Program-made: the position numbers and the translations under genes
Assembly (NCBI RefSeq): GCF_000734895.2
Contig: NZ_CP011382.1
Location: 2,644,700 to 2,708,699 of the forward strand
Direction: 5' to 3'
From: Calothrix sp. 336/3
GTDB taxonomy: Bacteria > Cyanobacteriota > Cyanobacteriia > Cyanobacteriales > Nostocaceae
DNA: 64,000 nucleotides
Notes under the pieces: model-generated
Told to the model about the DNA's origin: nothing
What the model saw: only the letters and a program-made list of their open reading frames with translations
Databases searched by the model: none
Shown: positions 42,898 through 52,966 of the stretch, in pieces
Layout of the letters: the number at the start of each line of letters is the position of its first letter
Position numbering within the stretch: position 1 is the stretch's first letter

Positions 42898-43374
42898 ATG
42901 TCTAAAACTAAATCTCTCAGAAGCGGTAAAGCTAGTGCAGTTGCCCTTGAGCCAGAAGTTGCAATCGCGGTTTTAGGATTATTTTCCGCAGCTTCTGATG
43001 ATGAAGGTATCACCATCCAAGAAGAATATGCTTTGAGTGAAATGCTCGGCAGCGTTTCCCAATTTGAAGACTTTTCTGATGAAGATTACGAAGAGTTGAC
43101 TCAGAAAGTTGTGAGTCTTTTAGAAGAAGAAGATGCAGATGATGTAGTTGCTCAGGCGATCGCTTCCTTGCCAAATAGAGCTTACAGAGAAGCTGCTTAC
43201 ACTACTGCTATTTTAGTTGTCGGAATTGATGGTGAAGTTCCTGACGAAGAACAGGAATACATTTCCCAACTCCAAGAATCCCTAAATATTTCTGACGAAA
43301 GAGCACAAGAAATTATCGACGAAGTTTTTGGAGCAGACGAGGAAGAATACGAAGACGAGGAAGAAGAGGAATAA
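42898..43374 (+). CDS. TerB-like acidic protein
   Basis: 158 residues, very acidic, ending in a run of Asp/Glu (EEEYEDEEEEE). The middle is all-helical and resembles the tellurite-resistance TerB family: SDDEGITIQEEYALSEML and VGIDGEVPDEEQEYISQL are the two paired D-G-x-x metal-binding-like loops. Function of TerB-like proteins in cyanobacteria is unknown. A terminator follows, shared with the convergent aldolase gene. Confidence 0.75.
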   Translation: MSKTKSLRSGKASAVALEPEVAIAVLGLFSAASDDEGITIQEEYALSEMLGSVSQFEDFSDEDYEELTQKVVSLLEEEDADDVVAQAIASLPNRAYREAAYTTAILVVGIDGEVPDEEQEYISQLQESLNISDERAQEIIDEVFGADEEEYEDEEEEE

Positions 43375-43417
43375 AATCCTCATTTTGCCATCCCTAGTAT
43401 ATATACTAATGAATAAA

Positions 43418-43446
43418 CCGGGCAGTGAAAAACTACCCGGCTTATT
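43418..43446. terminator. Bidirectional terminator between TerB-like and aldolase genes
   Basis: CCGGG...CCCGG with inner AGT/ACT pairing around a GAAAA loop. T-rich stretches follow on both strands (CTTATTTG to the right, TTTATTC to the left), fitting the two convergent stops. Confidence 0.65.
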
Positions 43447-43486
43447 TGTAATTATTTAATCAAGTAACCGTAATTGGCGACAAAGA

Positions 43487-44566
43487 TTATACAGAAAGAA
43501 CTTTCTTGGTGACAGCATTCAGTTCGCCTTTGGCATACTTAGCTGCAAAGCTTTCCAGAGAAACTTGTTTAATCTTGCTAGCATTACCAGCAGTGCCAAA
43601 TTGAACATAGCGCTCTGCACAAACCTTCTGCATATATGCGATAGAAGGCTTGAGGAAGTGACGGGGGTCAAATTCCTTGGGATTTTTTGCTAAAGCTTCG
43701 CGTACAGCTGCTGTGATAGCCAAGCGGTTGTCAGTATCGATGTTAACTTTACGAACACCGCTCTTGATACCTTTTTGGATTTCTTCTACAGGTACACCAT
43801 AGGTTTCAGGAATAGCACCACCGTACTCGTTAATCATAGCGATTAAATCTTCAGGTACGGAAGAAGAACCGTGCATTACCAAGTGGGTGTTAGGTAGACG
43901 GCGGTGAATTTCTTCAATGCGGCTGATAGCCAAAATTTCGCCAGTGGGTTTGCGAGTAAACTTGTAAGCACCGTGGCTGGTACCGATAGCCACAGCCAAA
44001 GCATCTACTTGGGTAGCTTCTACGAAGCTCACAGCTTCATCAGGGTCAGTTAACAGTTGAGAATGGTCAAGAGTACCTTCAAAACCGTGTCCATCTTCAG
44101 CTTCACCAGCACCAGTTTCCAGAGAACCCAAGCAACCGAGTTCACCTTCTACACTTACGCCCAAAGCATGAGCAACATTTACAACTTCGCGGGTAACATT
44201 GACGTTGTACTCGAAGCTAGCAGGGGTTTTAGCATCAGCTTCCAAAGAACCATCCATCATCACGCTGGTGAAGTTGTTCTTGATGGCTGAGTAACAGGTA
44301 GAGGGAGCATTACCATGATCCTGGTGCATAACAATGGGAATCTCAGGATAGGTTTCTACCGCAGCCAAGATGAGGTGGCGGAGGAAGTTTTCACCCGCAT
44401 AATTACGAGCGCCACGAGAAGCTTGCAAAATTACGGGGCTATCTGTCTCGGCAGCAGCTTTCAGGATTGCCTGAATCTGCTCCAAATTGTTAACGTTGAA
44501 AGCTGGGATGCCGTAACCGTTTTCAGCCGCGTGATCCAAAAGCAGCCGCAATGGTACAAGCGCCAT
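43487..44566 (-). CDS. fba: Fructose-bisphosphate aldolase, class II
   Basis: Zn-dependent aldolase of glycolysis and the Calvin cycle, also acting on sedoheptulose bisphosphate in photosynthetic bacteria. 359 residues, subclass IIB. Zinc and catalytic residues are visible: [11 protein letters not shown] (Asp and first zinc His), [12 protein letters not shown] (Glu), the GTSHGAYKF His, HGSSSVP and the NIDTDNRLA substrate segment. The N-terminal [20 protein letters not shown] is standard. An AGGAGGATTACC ribosome binding site precedes the start. Highly expressed codon choice is noticeable (few rare codons). Confidence 0.96.
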   Translation of the reverse strand: MALVPLRLLLDHAAENGYGIPAFNVNNLEQIQAILKAAAETDSPVILQASRGARNYAGENFLRHLILAAVETYPEIPIVMHQDHGNAPSTCYSAIKNNFTSVMMDGSLEADAKTPASFEYNVNVTREVVNVAHALGVSVEGELGCLGSLETGAGEAEDGHGFEGTLDHSQLLTDPDEAVSFVEATQVDALAVAIGTSHGAYKFTRKPTGEILAISRIEEIHRRLPNTHLVMHGSSSVPEDLIAMINEYGGAIPETYGVPVEEIQKGIKSGVRKVNIDTDNRLAITAAVREALAKNPKEFDPRHFLKPSIAYMQKVCAERYVQFGTAGNASKIKQVSLESFAAKYAKGELNAVTKKVLSV

Positions 44567-44956
44567 AGGTAATCCTCCTAATATGGTTGTCAGGGAGTCG
44601 ATTCCAGAAGAGCGTTACTTCTACGCTAATCTAAAAAAATTGTGAACTTATAGGAAATTATAACTAGTGTGGTGTGTTTATGTTGAAAAAGTTTGCATCA
44701 CCCTTCTATTCAATTTGCCCTGTGCTGACTCTATATTGCTGTTCATTCCATCACCCGAATCAAATCGCCTATCGGTAACCAGGTATTCCATGTTGATTAT
44801 GGAGGGGCGATCGCCATTTGCCTATGTCACTCACAGGTTTTGTTCACCACAAACAGAAACTGCTATACCTGGGAATTATAAGAATTGCCAGTAAAAGAAA
44901 AATGCCTATACCATATAGACATTTCTCAATCATGAAAATTAGATTTCAAGCTTATA
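44567..44956. other. Intergenic region, no gene seen
   Basis: About 390 bases between the aldolase start and tRNA-Lys, containing the aldolase promoter. Small plus-strand frames here lack ribosome binding sites and run antisense into the tRNA; not called. Confidence 0.45.
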
Positions 44957-45028
44957 TGGGTCGCCTGGGATTCGAACCCAAGACCAATCGGTTAAAAGCC
45001 GAGTGCTCTACCGCTGAGCTAGCGACCC
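44957..45028 (-). tRNA. tRNA-Lys (UUU)
   Basis: 72 nt. The acceptor stem GGGTCGC / GCGACCC is perfect with discriminator A, the D-arm contains AGCTCAGCGGTAGAGC, the anticodon loop CTTTTAA carries TTT, and the T-arm contains GGTTCGAATCC. The 3' CCA is not encoded. Confidence 0.97.
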
Positions 45029-45085
45029 TTTTGCTTTCGCAACTATGGCATCATAACACAGATGCCTAGAGTTTTGTAAAGAGGT

Positions 45086-45949
45086 TTAGAAAAAATTTGC
45101 TATCAGCTTGCAACTAGCTGTCAGACTACCTCCTGACTCAAGTATGCTCAACTTTTCACCAGTGTTGATGGCATTGCGAGGAGCGCTCCAAGGTTCAATG
45201 CAATAGAAATCTTTACCCTTAAGTGTCCAAAATACAAAAGTTGAGAAAATATCATCAGCTTCTAGGGTTAATTTTAACCTGCGACTATGGTCTGTAACTG
45301 TCGCGCTCTTTCCTTCTAGCTTTTTGAAGGCAACGTCGATTTCATCCCGTTCCCAGTCAAAATTACCGCTAAAGGGTTGATATTCCTTGGTCTTCTGGTC
45401 TTGATATTCAGCAGATGGAATTGTTAACTCTAGTTGATTTTTATCACCAACAATCAGGTAAGGATGGAAACCTACAGAAAACGGCATTGGTTGGGAGGAA
45501 TGGTTGGTGAAAGTTTGCCGAATTTCTAGACTGTCATCGCTGAGAATGTAACTAAAAGCCAGGTGAAACTCAAAGGGGTAAACTGCTTTTGTTTGCTCGC
45601 TACTGTGCAAATGTAAGGTCAGATAGGTTAAATTATCTGCTTGCACTTCTTCCACTTCCCAAGGTAAATCGCGGGCAAATCCGTGTTGTTTCAAGGTATA
45701 TTCCTGACCTTGATAGGTGTAGATATTATCGGGTAAGTTACCGCAGATGGGAAACAGAATTGGATTACCGCCTCGCACACTTAACTCAGGGTGGGTAAAC
45801 CTTTCCTCATCTAGATAGAAAATATCTTGCCCTTGTACCTGCCAACGGGTGATAATTCCCCCTCGCTCTGGAACGACTGAGATTTTTGTCTGGCGATCGC
45901 CAAGGATATAGGTTTTGTATTGGTTCTGCTCTAGGGATATAGAAAACAT
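45086..45949 (-). CDS. Aldose 1-epimerase family protein
   Basis: 287 residues, galactose-mutarotase-like beta-sandwich. Typical pieces are VVPERGGIITRW, GGNPILFPICGNL, LKQHGFARDLPWEV with the catalytic-region His, FSVGFHPYLIV with the second His, and the C-terminal FVFWTLKGKDFYCIEPWSAP containing the conserved Glu. This matches the sub-branch of single-domain epimerases (YeaD/YphB type) that interconvert sugar or sugar-phosphate anomers. Substrate is not determined. Lies downstream of pdhA on the same strand, with a weak hairpin in the 110-base gap. Confidence 0.9.
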   Translation of the reverse strand: MFSISLEQNQYKTYILGDRQTKISVVPERGGIITRWQVQGQDIFYLDEERFTHPELSVRGGNPILFPICGNLPDNIYTYQGQEYTLKQHGFARDLPWEVEEVQADNLTYLTLHLHSSEQTKAVYPFEFHLAFSYILSDDSLEIRQTFTNHSSQPMPFSVGFHPYLIVGDKNQLELTIPSAEYQDQKTKEYQPFSGNFDWERDEIDVAFKKLEGKSATVTDHSRRLKLTLEADDIFSTFVFWTLKGKDFYCIEPWSAPRNAINTGEKLSILESGGSLTASCKLIANFF

Positions 45950-46059
45950 AATTTTACCTGGTGTTAAGTCTTGCCAAATCCCCGACTTGTGTCAAAAGCC
46001 GGGAATCTAACTACTGCTAGTCACTTGTAACTAATCAAAAATCGGCATTCCAGCCTCTA

Positions 46060-47097
46060 TCACTCATCTTCCGCAAAGATAAAGCGATATAACTCGCTGG
46101 GGTCTGGTTCGGGACTACTCTCAGCAAATTTCACAGCCTCTTCAATGTTTTCTTGAATTTTCTGGTCAATTGCTTTTAGTTCTGCTGCCGTCGCCAAATT
46201 TTGCTCTGTCAGATAAGTTGCCAGTTTCTTGATTGGATCACGAGAGAACCAAAAATCCTTCTCTTCTTTACTACGCAACTCGTCTGGATCTGCTAGGGAG
46301 TGACCCCGGAAACGATAGGTTAAGGCTTCAATTAGGGTCGGACCCTCACCAGCACGGGCGCGTCGTACAGCCTCCAAGGCTACTTGGCGAACTGCTAATA
46401 CATCCATCCCATCAACTTCTACACCCACCATGTTAAAAACACTGGCTTTCTTGTAAATCTCTGGATCAGAAGTTGCCCGCTCATGAGCCATCCCGATCGC
46501 CCACTTATTATTCTCCACAACGAAAAGAATTGGTAGCTTCCACAAAGCAGCCATATTCAGCGTCTCAAAGAACTGACCATTATTAGCAGCACCATCCCCA
46601 AAAAAACAAGCTGTTACTTGATCAGCACTGGCATCACCTAGAACTTCTCGACGATATTTACTCTGAAATGCGGCTCCAGAAGCTACGGGAATACCTTCGG
46701 CAACGAATGCATAACCACCGAGTAAACGGTGTTCACTAGAAAACATATGCATGGAACCACCACGTCCCTTACTGCAACCGGTGGCTTTACCAAACAATTC
46801 TGCCATTACCTCTTTTGCTGGTACTCCCGCACTTAAAGCATGGACGTGATCGCGGTATGTACTAGAAACAAAATCTTCTCCTGGACGCATTGCTCCTCGG
46901 ATAATGCCACTAGAAACCGCTTCTTGACCATTGTAGAGGTGAACGAATCCGAACATTTTGCCTCTGTAGTACATTTCGGCGCATTTATCCTCAAAGGTGC
47001 GTCCGAGTACCATATCTTCGTACAATGCCAGACCTTCTTGTTTCGTAATCTGGACTGTAGACGTATCAAACTGGGGTAATGTGCGTTCTTGAATCAT
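46060..47097 (-). CDS. pdhA: Pyruvate dehydrogenase E1 component, alpha subunit
   Basis: Thiamine-diphosphate-dependent E1 alpha of the pyruvate dehydrogenase complex, which makes acetyl-CoA. From ATG 47097 the protein is about 345 residues ([11 protein letters not shown]...), a typical cyanobacterial length; upstream codons are open but not family-like. The ThDP motif is [21 protein letters not shown] ending in VVENN. Also visible are the E1 signatures [39 protein letters not shown] and the phosphorylation-loop-like [16 protein letters not shown]. The beta subunit gene is not adjacent, as is usual in cyanobacteria. Confidence 0.95.
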   Translation of the reverse strand: MIQERTLPQFDTSTVQITKQEGLALYEDMVLGRTFEDKCAEMYYRGKMFGFVHLYNGQEAVSSGIIRGAMRPGEDFVSSTYRDHVHALSAGVPAKEVMAELFGKATGCSKGRGGSMHMFSSEHRLLGGYAFVAEGIPVASGAAFQSKYRREVLGDASADQVTACFFGDGAANNGQFFETLNMAALWKLPILFVVENNKWAIGMAHERATSDPEIYKKASVFNMVGVEVDGMDVLAVRQVALEAVRRARAGEGPTLIEALTYRFRGHSLADPDELRSKEEKDFWFSRDPIKKLATYLTEQNLATAAELKAIDQKIQENIEEAVKFAESSPEPDPSELYRFIFAEDE

Positions 47098-47724
47098 TAG
47101 TTTTTTTATTCCCGTAGTAACACTTAAAGTTACCATTTTAGATAGGCTCTACCCACAGAAGGAGTAAACACATCTATCAACACTTATATTAAGTCTCTAG
47201 TACTGCACTCGATTGCTATTTCGGCAATGAATTAGGAAAACCCTTGGGAATTCTGATTCGACAATGCTAAATCAACAAAAGTAGTTCTGAACTGAATTAC
47301 CCTGGAATTTCAGGCTATCAATCAGATATTCTTTTGTCTGCATAGCAATTGACAGTTTGGGTAAGTGAGTAATGGCAAAACATCTTGCTCCCCGCTCTCT
47401 GACTCCAGATAATTGCACTATCAGCCTAGGTATGATATACTTCGGTTCGCTTACGAGCAATGACAATTCTATACAACGGTGTTGGCTATACCCAGCCACA
47501 GATAGATTTCCTTTCTATCAACCGTATAAATAGCGATGGCTTATATTCTGATAAGAAAATATTTCTCAATTTCCACTAGTTCATGCTAGTGTTTTTTATC
47601 ACCTATAGTCTGATAGATATCAGGGTGAACTTGTTGTAAAACACACATATAATTATGGCACGGTTTTACAGCCTGGGAAAATTCTCGGAAAATTATGTTT
47701 ATCGTGCTGCGTGGGGATTAAGCT
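47098..47724. other. Intergenic region between divergent genes, no gene seen
   Basis: About 630 bases between pdhA and the ARC6-like gene. Several inverted short segments occur, but none with a terminator tail, and no coding frame has a start signal. Confidence 0.45.
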
Positions 47725-49971
47725 GTGCGAATTCCGCTAGATTACTACCGAATTTTAGGGCTACCGTTGGCGGCAAGTGAAGAACAATTGCGGCAAGCGT
47801 ATAGCGATCGCGTTGTGCAGCTGCCCCGTCGTGAGTATTCCCAAGCAGCTATTGCCTCTCGCAAACAACTTATCGAAGAAGCTTACGTGGTTTTATCAGA
47901 TCCTAAAGAACGTCGAGCATACGATCAGTTATATCTGGCACATGCCTATGGTGCGGATGGCGATCGCCATGCAGTTGTAGCCCTAGAAGAGCCTGCCGAA
48001 GATAGGGACACAGAATATCAACAGAAAAATCTCAGTATCGAGATTAATGATGATGAACTAGTCGGTGCTTTACTAATTCTCCAAGAACTCGGAGAATACG
48101 AGCTGGTCTTAAATCTTGGTCGCCCCTGTATTGTAGATAAAAACGGCACCAATGTCGTCAGTGGAAATACGATTACAAGTGGCGGTCATCTGTCAGAAGC
48201 TTCTGTAGAACGTCCGGATGTGGTTCTCACCGTCGCCCTGGCTTGCTTAGAGTTAGGGCGGGAAGAATGGCAGCAAGGTCACTATGAAAATGCCGCTATC
48301 TCCCTAGAAACTGGGGAAGAACTCCTCACCAAGGAAGGACTGTTTACCACTGTTCGTGCCGAAATTCAGGCAGACCTCTACAGGCTTCGACCCTATCGGA
48401 TTTTGGAATTACTAGCTTTACCCCTAGAGCAGATACAAAAACGTCAGCAGGGGTTACAAATATTACAAAATATTTTAGACGAACGCGGTGGCATTGATGG
48501 CAATGGGAATGATCAATCTGGTTTAAGTATTGATGATTTTCTCCGGTTTATACAGCAACTACGCCATCATTTGACGGTTACAGAGCAACATAATATTTTC
48601 GAGAAAGAAAGTGTCCGCCCTTCTGCGGTTGCTAGTTATTTAGCTGTCTATGCTCTGATTGCCAGAGGATTTACCCAACGTCAAGCTGCTCTGATTCGTC
48701 AGGCAAAACAGATGCTGGTACATTTGGGTAAACGTCAGGATGTCCATTTAGAACAATCATTGTGTGCTTTGCTACTGGGGCAAACGGAAGCTGCTACCCG
48801 TTGCTTAGAAATGAGCCAAGAATATGAGGCTTTGGTATTCATTCGGGAGCATTCTCAAGATTCCCCAGACCTGCTACCAGGACTGTGTTTATACGTAGAG
48901 AAGTGGTTACAGGAAGAAGTATTTCCCCATTTCCGAGATTTAGTTAATCAGACGGCAGCTTTAAAAGATTATTTTGCCGATGAGGAAGTACAAGCTTATT
49001 TAGAAACCGTGTCGATGGAAACGCGGGAAATTCGCCAGGAATGGCAGGATAATCGTCCATCTTCCAGTAGTCAAAAAGTTCGTCCCCTTCACAACACATC
49101 ACCTAACCCAACTTCTTCCCCCAGAAGCAGTAGTCAAACCTCGGAAAACTGGAAAGTTTCCTCCCTCCCTCCAGAAGTAAATTCTGCCAGAGGTGGAAGT
49201 GAAACTGTACAGAAAACTGTGGCAAGTTCTAGGGAAGCGATCGCGGATAATAGACAATCCTCGCAATCAAGGCAATCACGACAATCACGAGCGATCGCCA
49301 CCCCACCTCCAGAACGTCAACGCACCCCTTCTTCCCCTCGCGTAGTTGTCAGAAAACGCCGCTCCTCCATCAATCCAGAGGCAAAAGTCCAGCTTTTGTG
49401 GAAAATTATTGCTTCCGTGGGAGGAATAGTTGTTTTTTGGCTCCTGATTTCCCAGATTTATGGTTGGGTTTTAAATATTGTCTCGCCCATACCCAATTTA
49501 CAGGGTGAACCCCTAACTGTGAAAATTAATGACTCACCTGTAAAAATTCCCGACTCTAACAGTCAACCCCAGTTTCCCGAAGGTGAACTTACCGAAAATA
49601 CCGCCGAAGAAGTAATTCAAACTTGGCTCTCTACTAAAGCTGCGGCATTAGGTAATAATCATGAAATTGCTAGTCTCGAACAAATTCTCACAGGTTCTGC
49701 GTTGAAACAGTGGCAGCAAATCGCCGAACAAGAAAAAACTGCCAATCGTTATCGTCAATATGAACACAATCTGAAAATAGAATCTGTCAAGAAAAAAGAT
49801 GGTGATCAAGATCATGCTTTTGTGGAAGCTTCCGTGAGCGAAGTCACACAGTTTTTTGAAAATGAACAGATGCAAAAAACCAATAACGATAAAATCAGAG
49901 TCAGATACGATTTAATTCGTGTAGATGGTGTGTGGCGAATTCGGGATATGGCAGTTATCAGTAATTCTTAA
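47725..49971 (+). CDS. ftn2: ARC6/Ftn2-like (ZipN) cell division protein
   Basis: 748 residues, GTG start. The N-terminal J-like domain (LDYYRILGLPLAASEEQLRQAYSDRV, YVVLSDPKERRAYDQLY) lacks the HPD tripeptide of true DnaJ proteins, as in ARC6. A long helical middle follows, then a Ser/Pro/Gln-rich linker (QSRQSRQSR, residues ~450-550). A single transmembrane helix is near residues 555-580 (IIASVGGIVVFWLLISQIYGWVL). The C-terminal periplasmic IMS (DUF4101) domain contains AEEVIQTWLSTKAAALG and YDLIRVDGVWRI. In cyanobacteria this protein tethers FtsZ to the membrane at mid-cell. Confidence 0.93.
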   Translation: MRIPLDYYRILGLPLAASEEQLRQAYSDRVVQLPRREYSQAAIASRKQLIEEAYVVLSDPKERRAYDQLYLAHAYGADGDRHAVVALEEPAEDRDTEYQQKNLSIEINDDELVGALLILQELGEYELVLNLGRPCIVDKNGTNVVSGNTITSGGHLSEASVERPDVVLTVALACLELGREEWQQGHYENAAISLETGEELLTKEGLFTTVRAEIQADLYRLRPYRILELLALPLEQIQKRQQGLQILQNILDERGGIDGNGNDQSGLSIDDFLRFIQQLRHHLTVTEQHNIFEKESVRPSAVASYLAVYALIARGFTQRQAALIRQAKQMLVHLGKRQDVHLEQSLCALLLGQTEAATRCLEMSQEYEALVFIREHSQDSPDLLPGLCLYVEKWLQEEVFPHFRDLVNQTAALKDYFADEEVQAYLETVSMETREIRQEWQDNRPSSSSQKVRPLHNTSPNPTSSPRSSSQTSENWKVSSLPPEVNSARGGSETVQKTVASSREAIADNRQSSQSRQSRQSRAIATPPPERQRTPSSPRVVVRKRRSSINPEAKVQLLWKIIASVGGIVVFWLLISQIYGWVLNIVSPIPNLQGEPLTVKINDSPVKIPDSNSQPQFPEGELTENTAEEVIQTWLSTKAAALGNNHEIASLEQILTGSALKQWQQIAEQEKTANRYRQYEHNLKIESVKKKDGDQDHAFVEASVSEVTQFFENEQMQKTNNDKIRVRYDLIRVDGVWRIRDMAVISNS

Positions 49972-50100
49972 GTACAGGGAACATTCTTCTTCTCTTCCCG
50001 CCTTGAGTATCAGTAACATAAGAATTATTTTATACTGCCTTTTATCACCTTTTTCTCTGAGAAAACATCTCAAGTTCCCAATTTAACATCCCCAATTGGT

Positions 50101-51090
50101 ATGACGGATACTCTAATTCATGCCTATACTCCCCTGATCCTCTGGACGAGTTTAGGTTTTATCATCTTGAGGTTTTTACCTCCGTGGTTTCCTCATTACC
50201 TAGGTCGCGGACTTTACTGGGTAGGTGTACCCCTAGAACTATTTGCCCTAGCTCGTCAAAATCAAAGCGCAGGATTAGGTACTGACACAGGTTTTTCTCT
50301 GATGCCAGTAATTATTACCATTGCTGCTATTGTGATTGGTTTATTGATTGCGGGGTTGGTTTTGTGGACGTGGCAACGCATATTTTCCCCGGAGTCGCAA
50401 ATAAAATTACCAGATTTTTTTCCTGATTTTTGCCTTGACTCTCGCAGTCGGGGCAGTTTTTTATTGGCTGCTGGTTTGGGTAATACGGGGTTTGTCGGTT
50501 TGGCGATCGCCCCTTTTTTGGTGAATGCTGATGCCATGAATTGGGCAGTAATTTTTAGCATTACTCACAATGTAATTGGTCCCTATGGTGTGGGTGTGAT
50601 TATTGCCAGTTTCTACAGTCATGCAGGCAAACCAATCCAATGGTGGGCACAATTACGGGAAATATTAACTGTTCCTCCTCTGTGGGCTTTTATTATCGGT
50701 AGTCTCTGTCGTCAAATTTCATTTCCCCACGTCATCGAATCTGGACTTCAGCAGTCAATTAGCGTTGTCATTGCTTTGGCTTTTTTGTTGATTGGTATCC
50801 GTTTAGCTCAGTTGCAAGGATGGAAAAGTCTGAAAATTGCCCTTTTTCCAGCCATGATTAAAGTTTTAATCACACCTCTGTTAATGGGTTTACTGGTAAC
50901 TTGGGGGTTGGGTTTGTCTGGCGATCGCCCCTTGGCAATGGTGTTAATGTCAGGAATGCCCACCGCTTTTGCTGGTTTGATTCTGGCAGAAGAATATAAT
51001 CTGGAACGTGATTTAATCGCTAGCAGTATTCTCCTTTCCACTTTGTTACTACTGCTTGTCTTACCTCTATGGGTGATAATTTTTCGCTAA
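50101..51090 (+). CDS. AEC family transporter (auxin efflux carrier-like permease)
   Basis: 329 residues with about ten hydrophobic helices in two five-helix halves, for example ILWTSLGFIILRFLPPW, VIITIAAIVIGLLIAGLVLWTW, ALAFLLIGIRLAQLQ and LIASSILLSTLLLLLVLPLWVIIF. The conserved broken-helix segments GLGNTGFVGLAIAP and MSGMPTAFAGLILAEEY match the AEC family of bile/arsenite/riboflavin-transporter fold carriers, which export organic acids or similar anions. Substrate unknown. A terminator follows the stop. Confidence 0.88.
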   Translation: MTDTLIHAYTPLILWTSLGFIILRFLPPWFPHYLGRGLYWVGVPLELFALARQNQSAGLGTDTGFSLMPVIITIAAIVIGLLIAGLVLWTWQRIFSPESQIKLPDFFPDFCLDSRSRGSFLLAAGLGNTGFVGLAIAPFLVNADAMNWAVIFSITHNVIGPYGVGVIIASFYSHAGKPIQWWAQLREILTVPPLWAFIIGSLCRQISFPHVIESGLQQSISVVIALAFLLIGIRLAQLQGWKSLKIALFPAMIKVLITPLLMGLLVTWGLGLSGDRPLAMVLMSGMPTAFAGLILAEEYNLERDLIASSILLSTLLLLLVLPLWVIIFR

Positions 51091-51119
51091 TTCCTCTGAT
51101 TGATTTTGATAAATTCCCA

Positions 51120-51158
51120 GATCCCCATCTTTCTCCAAAAGTCGGGGATCTAATTTTT
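51120..51158 (+). terminator. Rho-independent terminator after the AEC transporter gene
   Basis: GATCCCC (51120-51126) and GGGGATC (51144-51150) form a perfect stem, followed by TAATTTTTTT. Confidence 0.7.
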
Positions 51159-51614
51159 TTGAGGCTTTTTAGATATCTCTAGACCAAAAAGTCAAGATTT
51201 TGTGACATTACCCTTGTTGTCGGGAGGGCGATCGCTCCCCATTAGGAGCTAATTATCAAGATTTCATGACATTGCGATCCCAAGAAAACCTAGAAAATCG
51301 TAGTCTAGGCAAAAATACCTGGTTTACCCCCTTGATCCCTGCCGGGGGTTGCTGGTTAATATTCATTTAACAAAGTACATAAGTATGAAGGGTAAATACG
51401 AAGGTATAGGGTACAAATTCATGAAGTACAGAAGTTGAATTCTTACTTCACACAAACCCCATCCTCAGACCCTAAGTATAAAAAGACAATACAAAAAATC
51501 GGCAAGCTTAAAAGTTAGGAGTCAGAAGTTGTCTGAGGTCGATGGAATTACTAAATCAGCCACGGTTCATCTAGGGGATATCATTTACCTTTTAAACTAC
51601 TGGAGAACAAACTC
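51159..51614. other. Intergenic region, no gene seen
   Basis: About 450 bases before the DUF4912 gene, with a GCGATCGC site and AT-rich leader-like sequence. A TGGAGAAC ribosome binding region precedes the next start. No recognisable RNA. Confidence 0.4.
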
Positions 51615-52859
51615 ATGGCAAAAGAACGCCCACCGCTTGAAGAGATGACACTGCGACAATTACGTAAAGTCGCTAGTTTTTATGGCATCTCTCGCTATAG
51701 CAGAATGCGTAAGTCCCAGCTGCTGGCAGCAATTATCGAAGTCGAACGCAGCAAACTCTCTCTCAACAACTCTCGCTCAATGGAGGCACAAGAAACCGTG
51801 GAAGCAGCAAAATTTGAGTTGGGTCAAGTTGATCGTACAATCGCAACTCTTGCTGATGTTGATGAAGGACTAGGAGATCTACCTAGTGGTTATGGTGAAA
51901 GCCGAATTGTTTTAATGCCTCGTGACCCCCAATGGGCATATACCTACTGGGATATCCCTAACGATCATAAAGAAGACTTACGCCGTCAAGGTGGACAACA
52001 GTTAGCACTGCGAATTTATGATGTTACTGACATCAATTTAGATTACCAAAGTCCCCACAGCATCCAGGAATATCCCTGTGATGAAATGGCAAGAGAATGG
52101 TATCTACCAATTCCAGTGAGCGATCGCGATTATGTCATTGATATCGGTTATCGCTGCGTTGACGGTCGTTGGTTAGTATTAGCACGCTCTGCACGGGTAC
52201 ACGTTCCCCCCGTTTATCCCTCCGACTGGATTGAAGATGTCTTCATCACCGTCAATTTTGAAGAGGACTTACGTGGCAAAACCCTCTACGAATTGGTACC
52301 ACCTACCAAGAAAATTGCTACCACCGCTAGTGCAGGTGTCGGTAATGCCATCTACGACCAAATTTTCGGCATGGCAGAATCTGCTGAAGCAATGCGCGTT
52401 GCAGGTTCCTTGTTCGGTTCTATGCAGCACGTACCCGGTTCCATGATTCCTGAACAAGCTATCAGTTCCTACATCTTCCCCTCTGGAGTTGGTATGTGGG
52501 CAGTACCTACCACATCCGGTTTAAATATGTCCGGAGTCGGAATGTCCGGTGCTGGTTTCTCCGGAGACGTACCCATGCGTCCTCGCAAATTCTGGTTAAT
52601 TGCCGATGCTGAGTTAATCGTCTATGGTGCAACAGAACCAGATGCAACCGTCACCATTGGTGGTCGTCCAATTAAGCTTAATCCCGATGGTACATTCCGC
52701 TTCCAGATGTCCTTCCAAGATGGTTTAATTGACTATCCCATCATGGCAGTTGCCGCAGACGGAGAACAAACTCGTTCTATTCACATGAAGTTCAACCGAG
52801 AAACCCCATCTCGCAACACCAACACCAAGGATGAAGCTGTTTTGGAATGGTTGAGTTAA
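51615..52859 (+). CDS. DUF4912 protein with Rho-N/SAP-like N-terminus
   Basis: 414 residues. The first ~45 residues, LEEMTLRQLRKVASFYGISRYSRMRKSQLLAAI, form a Rho-N/SAP-like helix-extended-loop-helix nucleic-acid-binding unit. Residues ~90-215 are a DUF4912 domain (IVLMPRDPQWAYTYWDIP, QLALRIYDVTD, EWYLPIPVSDRDYVIDIGYR). A Gly/Met-rich linker (SGVGMSGAGFSG) leads to a second beta domain (PRKFWLIADAELIVYGATEPDATVTIGG) resembling a DUF4912 or Ig-like unit. The role is not known, although its wide presence in cyanobacteria suggests a housekeeping function. Codon use looks well adapted. Confidence 0.88.
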   Translation: MAKERPPLEEMTLRQLRKVASFYGISRYSRMRKSQLLAAIIEVERSKLSLNNSRSMEAQETVEAAKFELGQVDRTIATLADVDEGLGDLPSGYGESRIVLMPRDPQWAYTYWDIPNDHKEDLRRQGGQQLALRIYDVTDINLDYQSPHSIQEYPCDEMAREWYLPIPVSDRDYVIDIGYRCVDGRWLVLARSARVHVPPVYPSDWIEDVFITVNFEEDLRGKTLYELVPPTKKIATTASAGVGNAIYDQIFGMAESAEAMRVAGSLFGSMQHVPGSMIPEQAISSYIFPSGVGMWAVPTTSGLNMSGVGMSGAGFSGDVPMRPRKFWLIADAELIVYGATEPDATVTIGGRPIKLNPDGTFRFQMSFQDGLIDYPIMAVAADGEQTRSIHMKFNRETPSRNTNTKDEAVLEWLS

Positions 52860-52966
52860 TTTAATTCTTGTCTTTGGCACTTTAATTTAATTATCCTGAA
52901 TTACAATCCTGCTATCAGAATCCTATGGCAGGATTTTTGCTTTGCAATTCATCTTCTGGCGTGGTT

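Noticed and set aside
47725..47935. True DnaJ co-chaperone domain
   Set aside because: The J-like region lacks the HPD tripeptide, and the TM plus IMS layout matches ARC6/Ftn2, so it is a division protein and not a co-chaperone.
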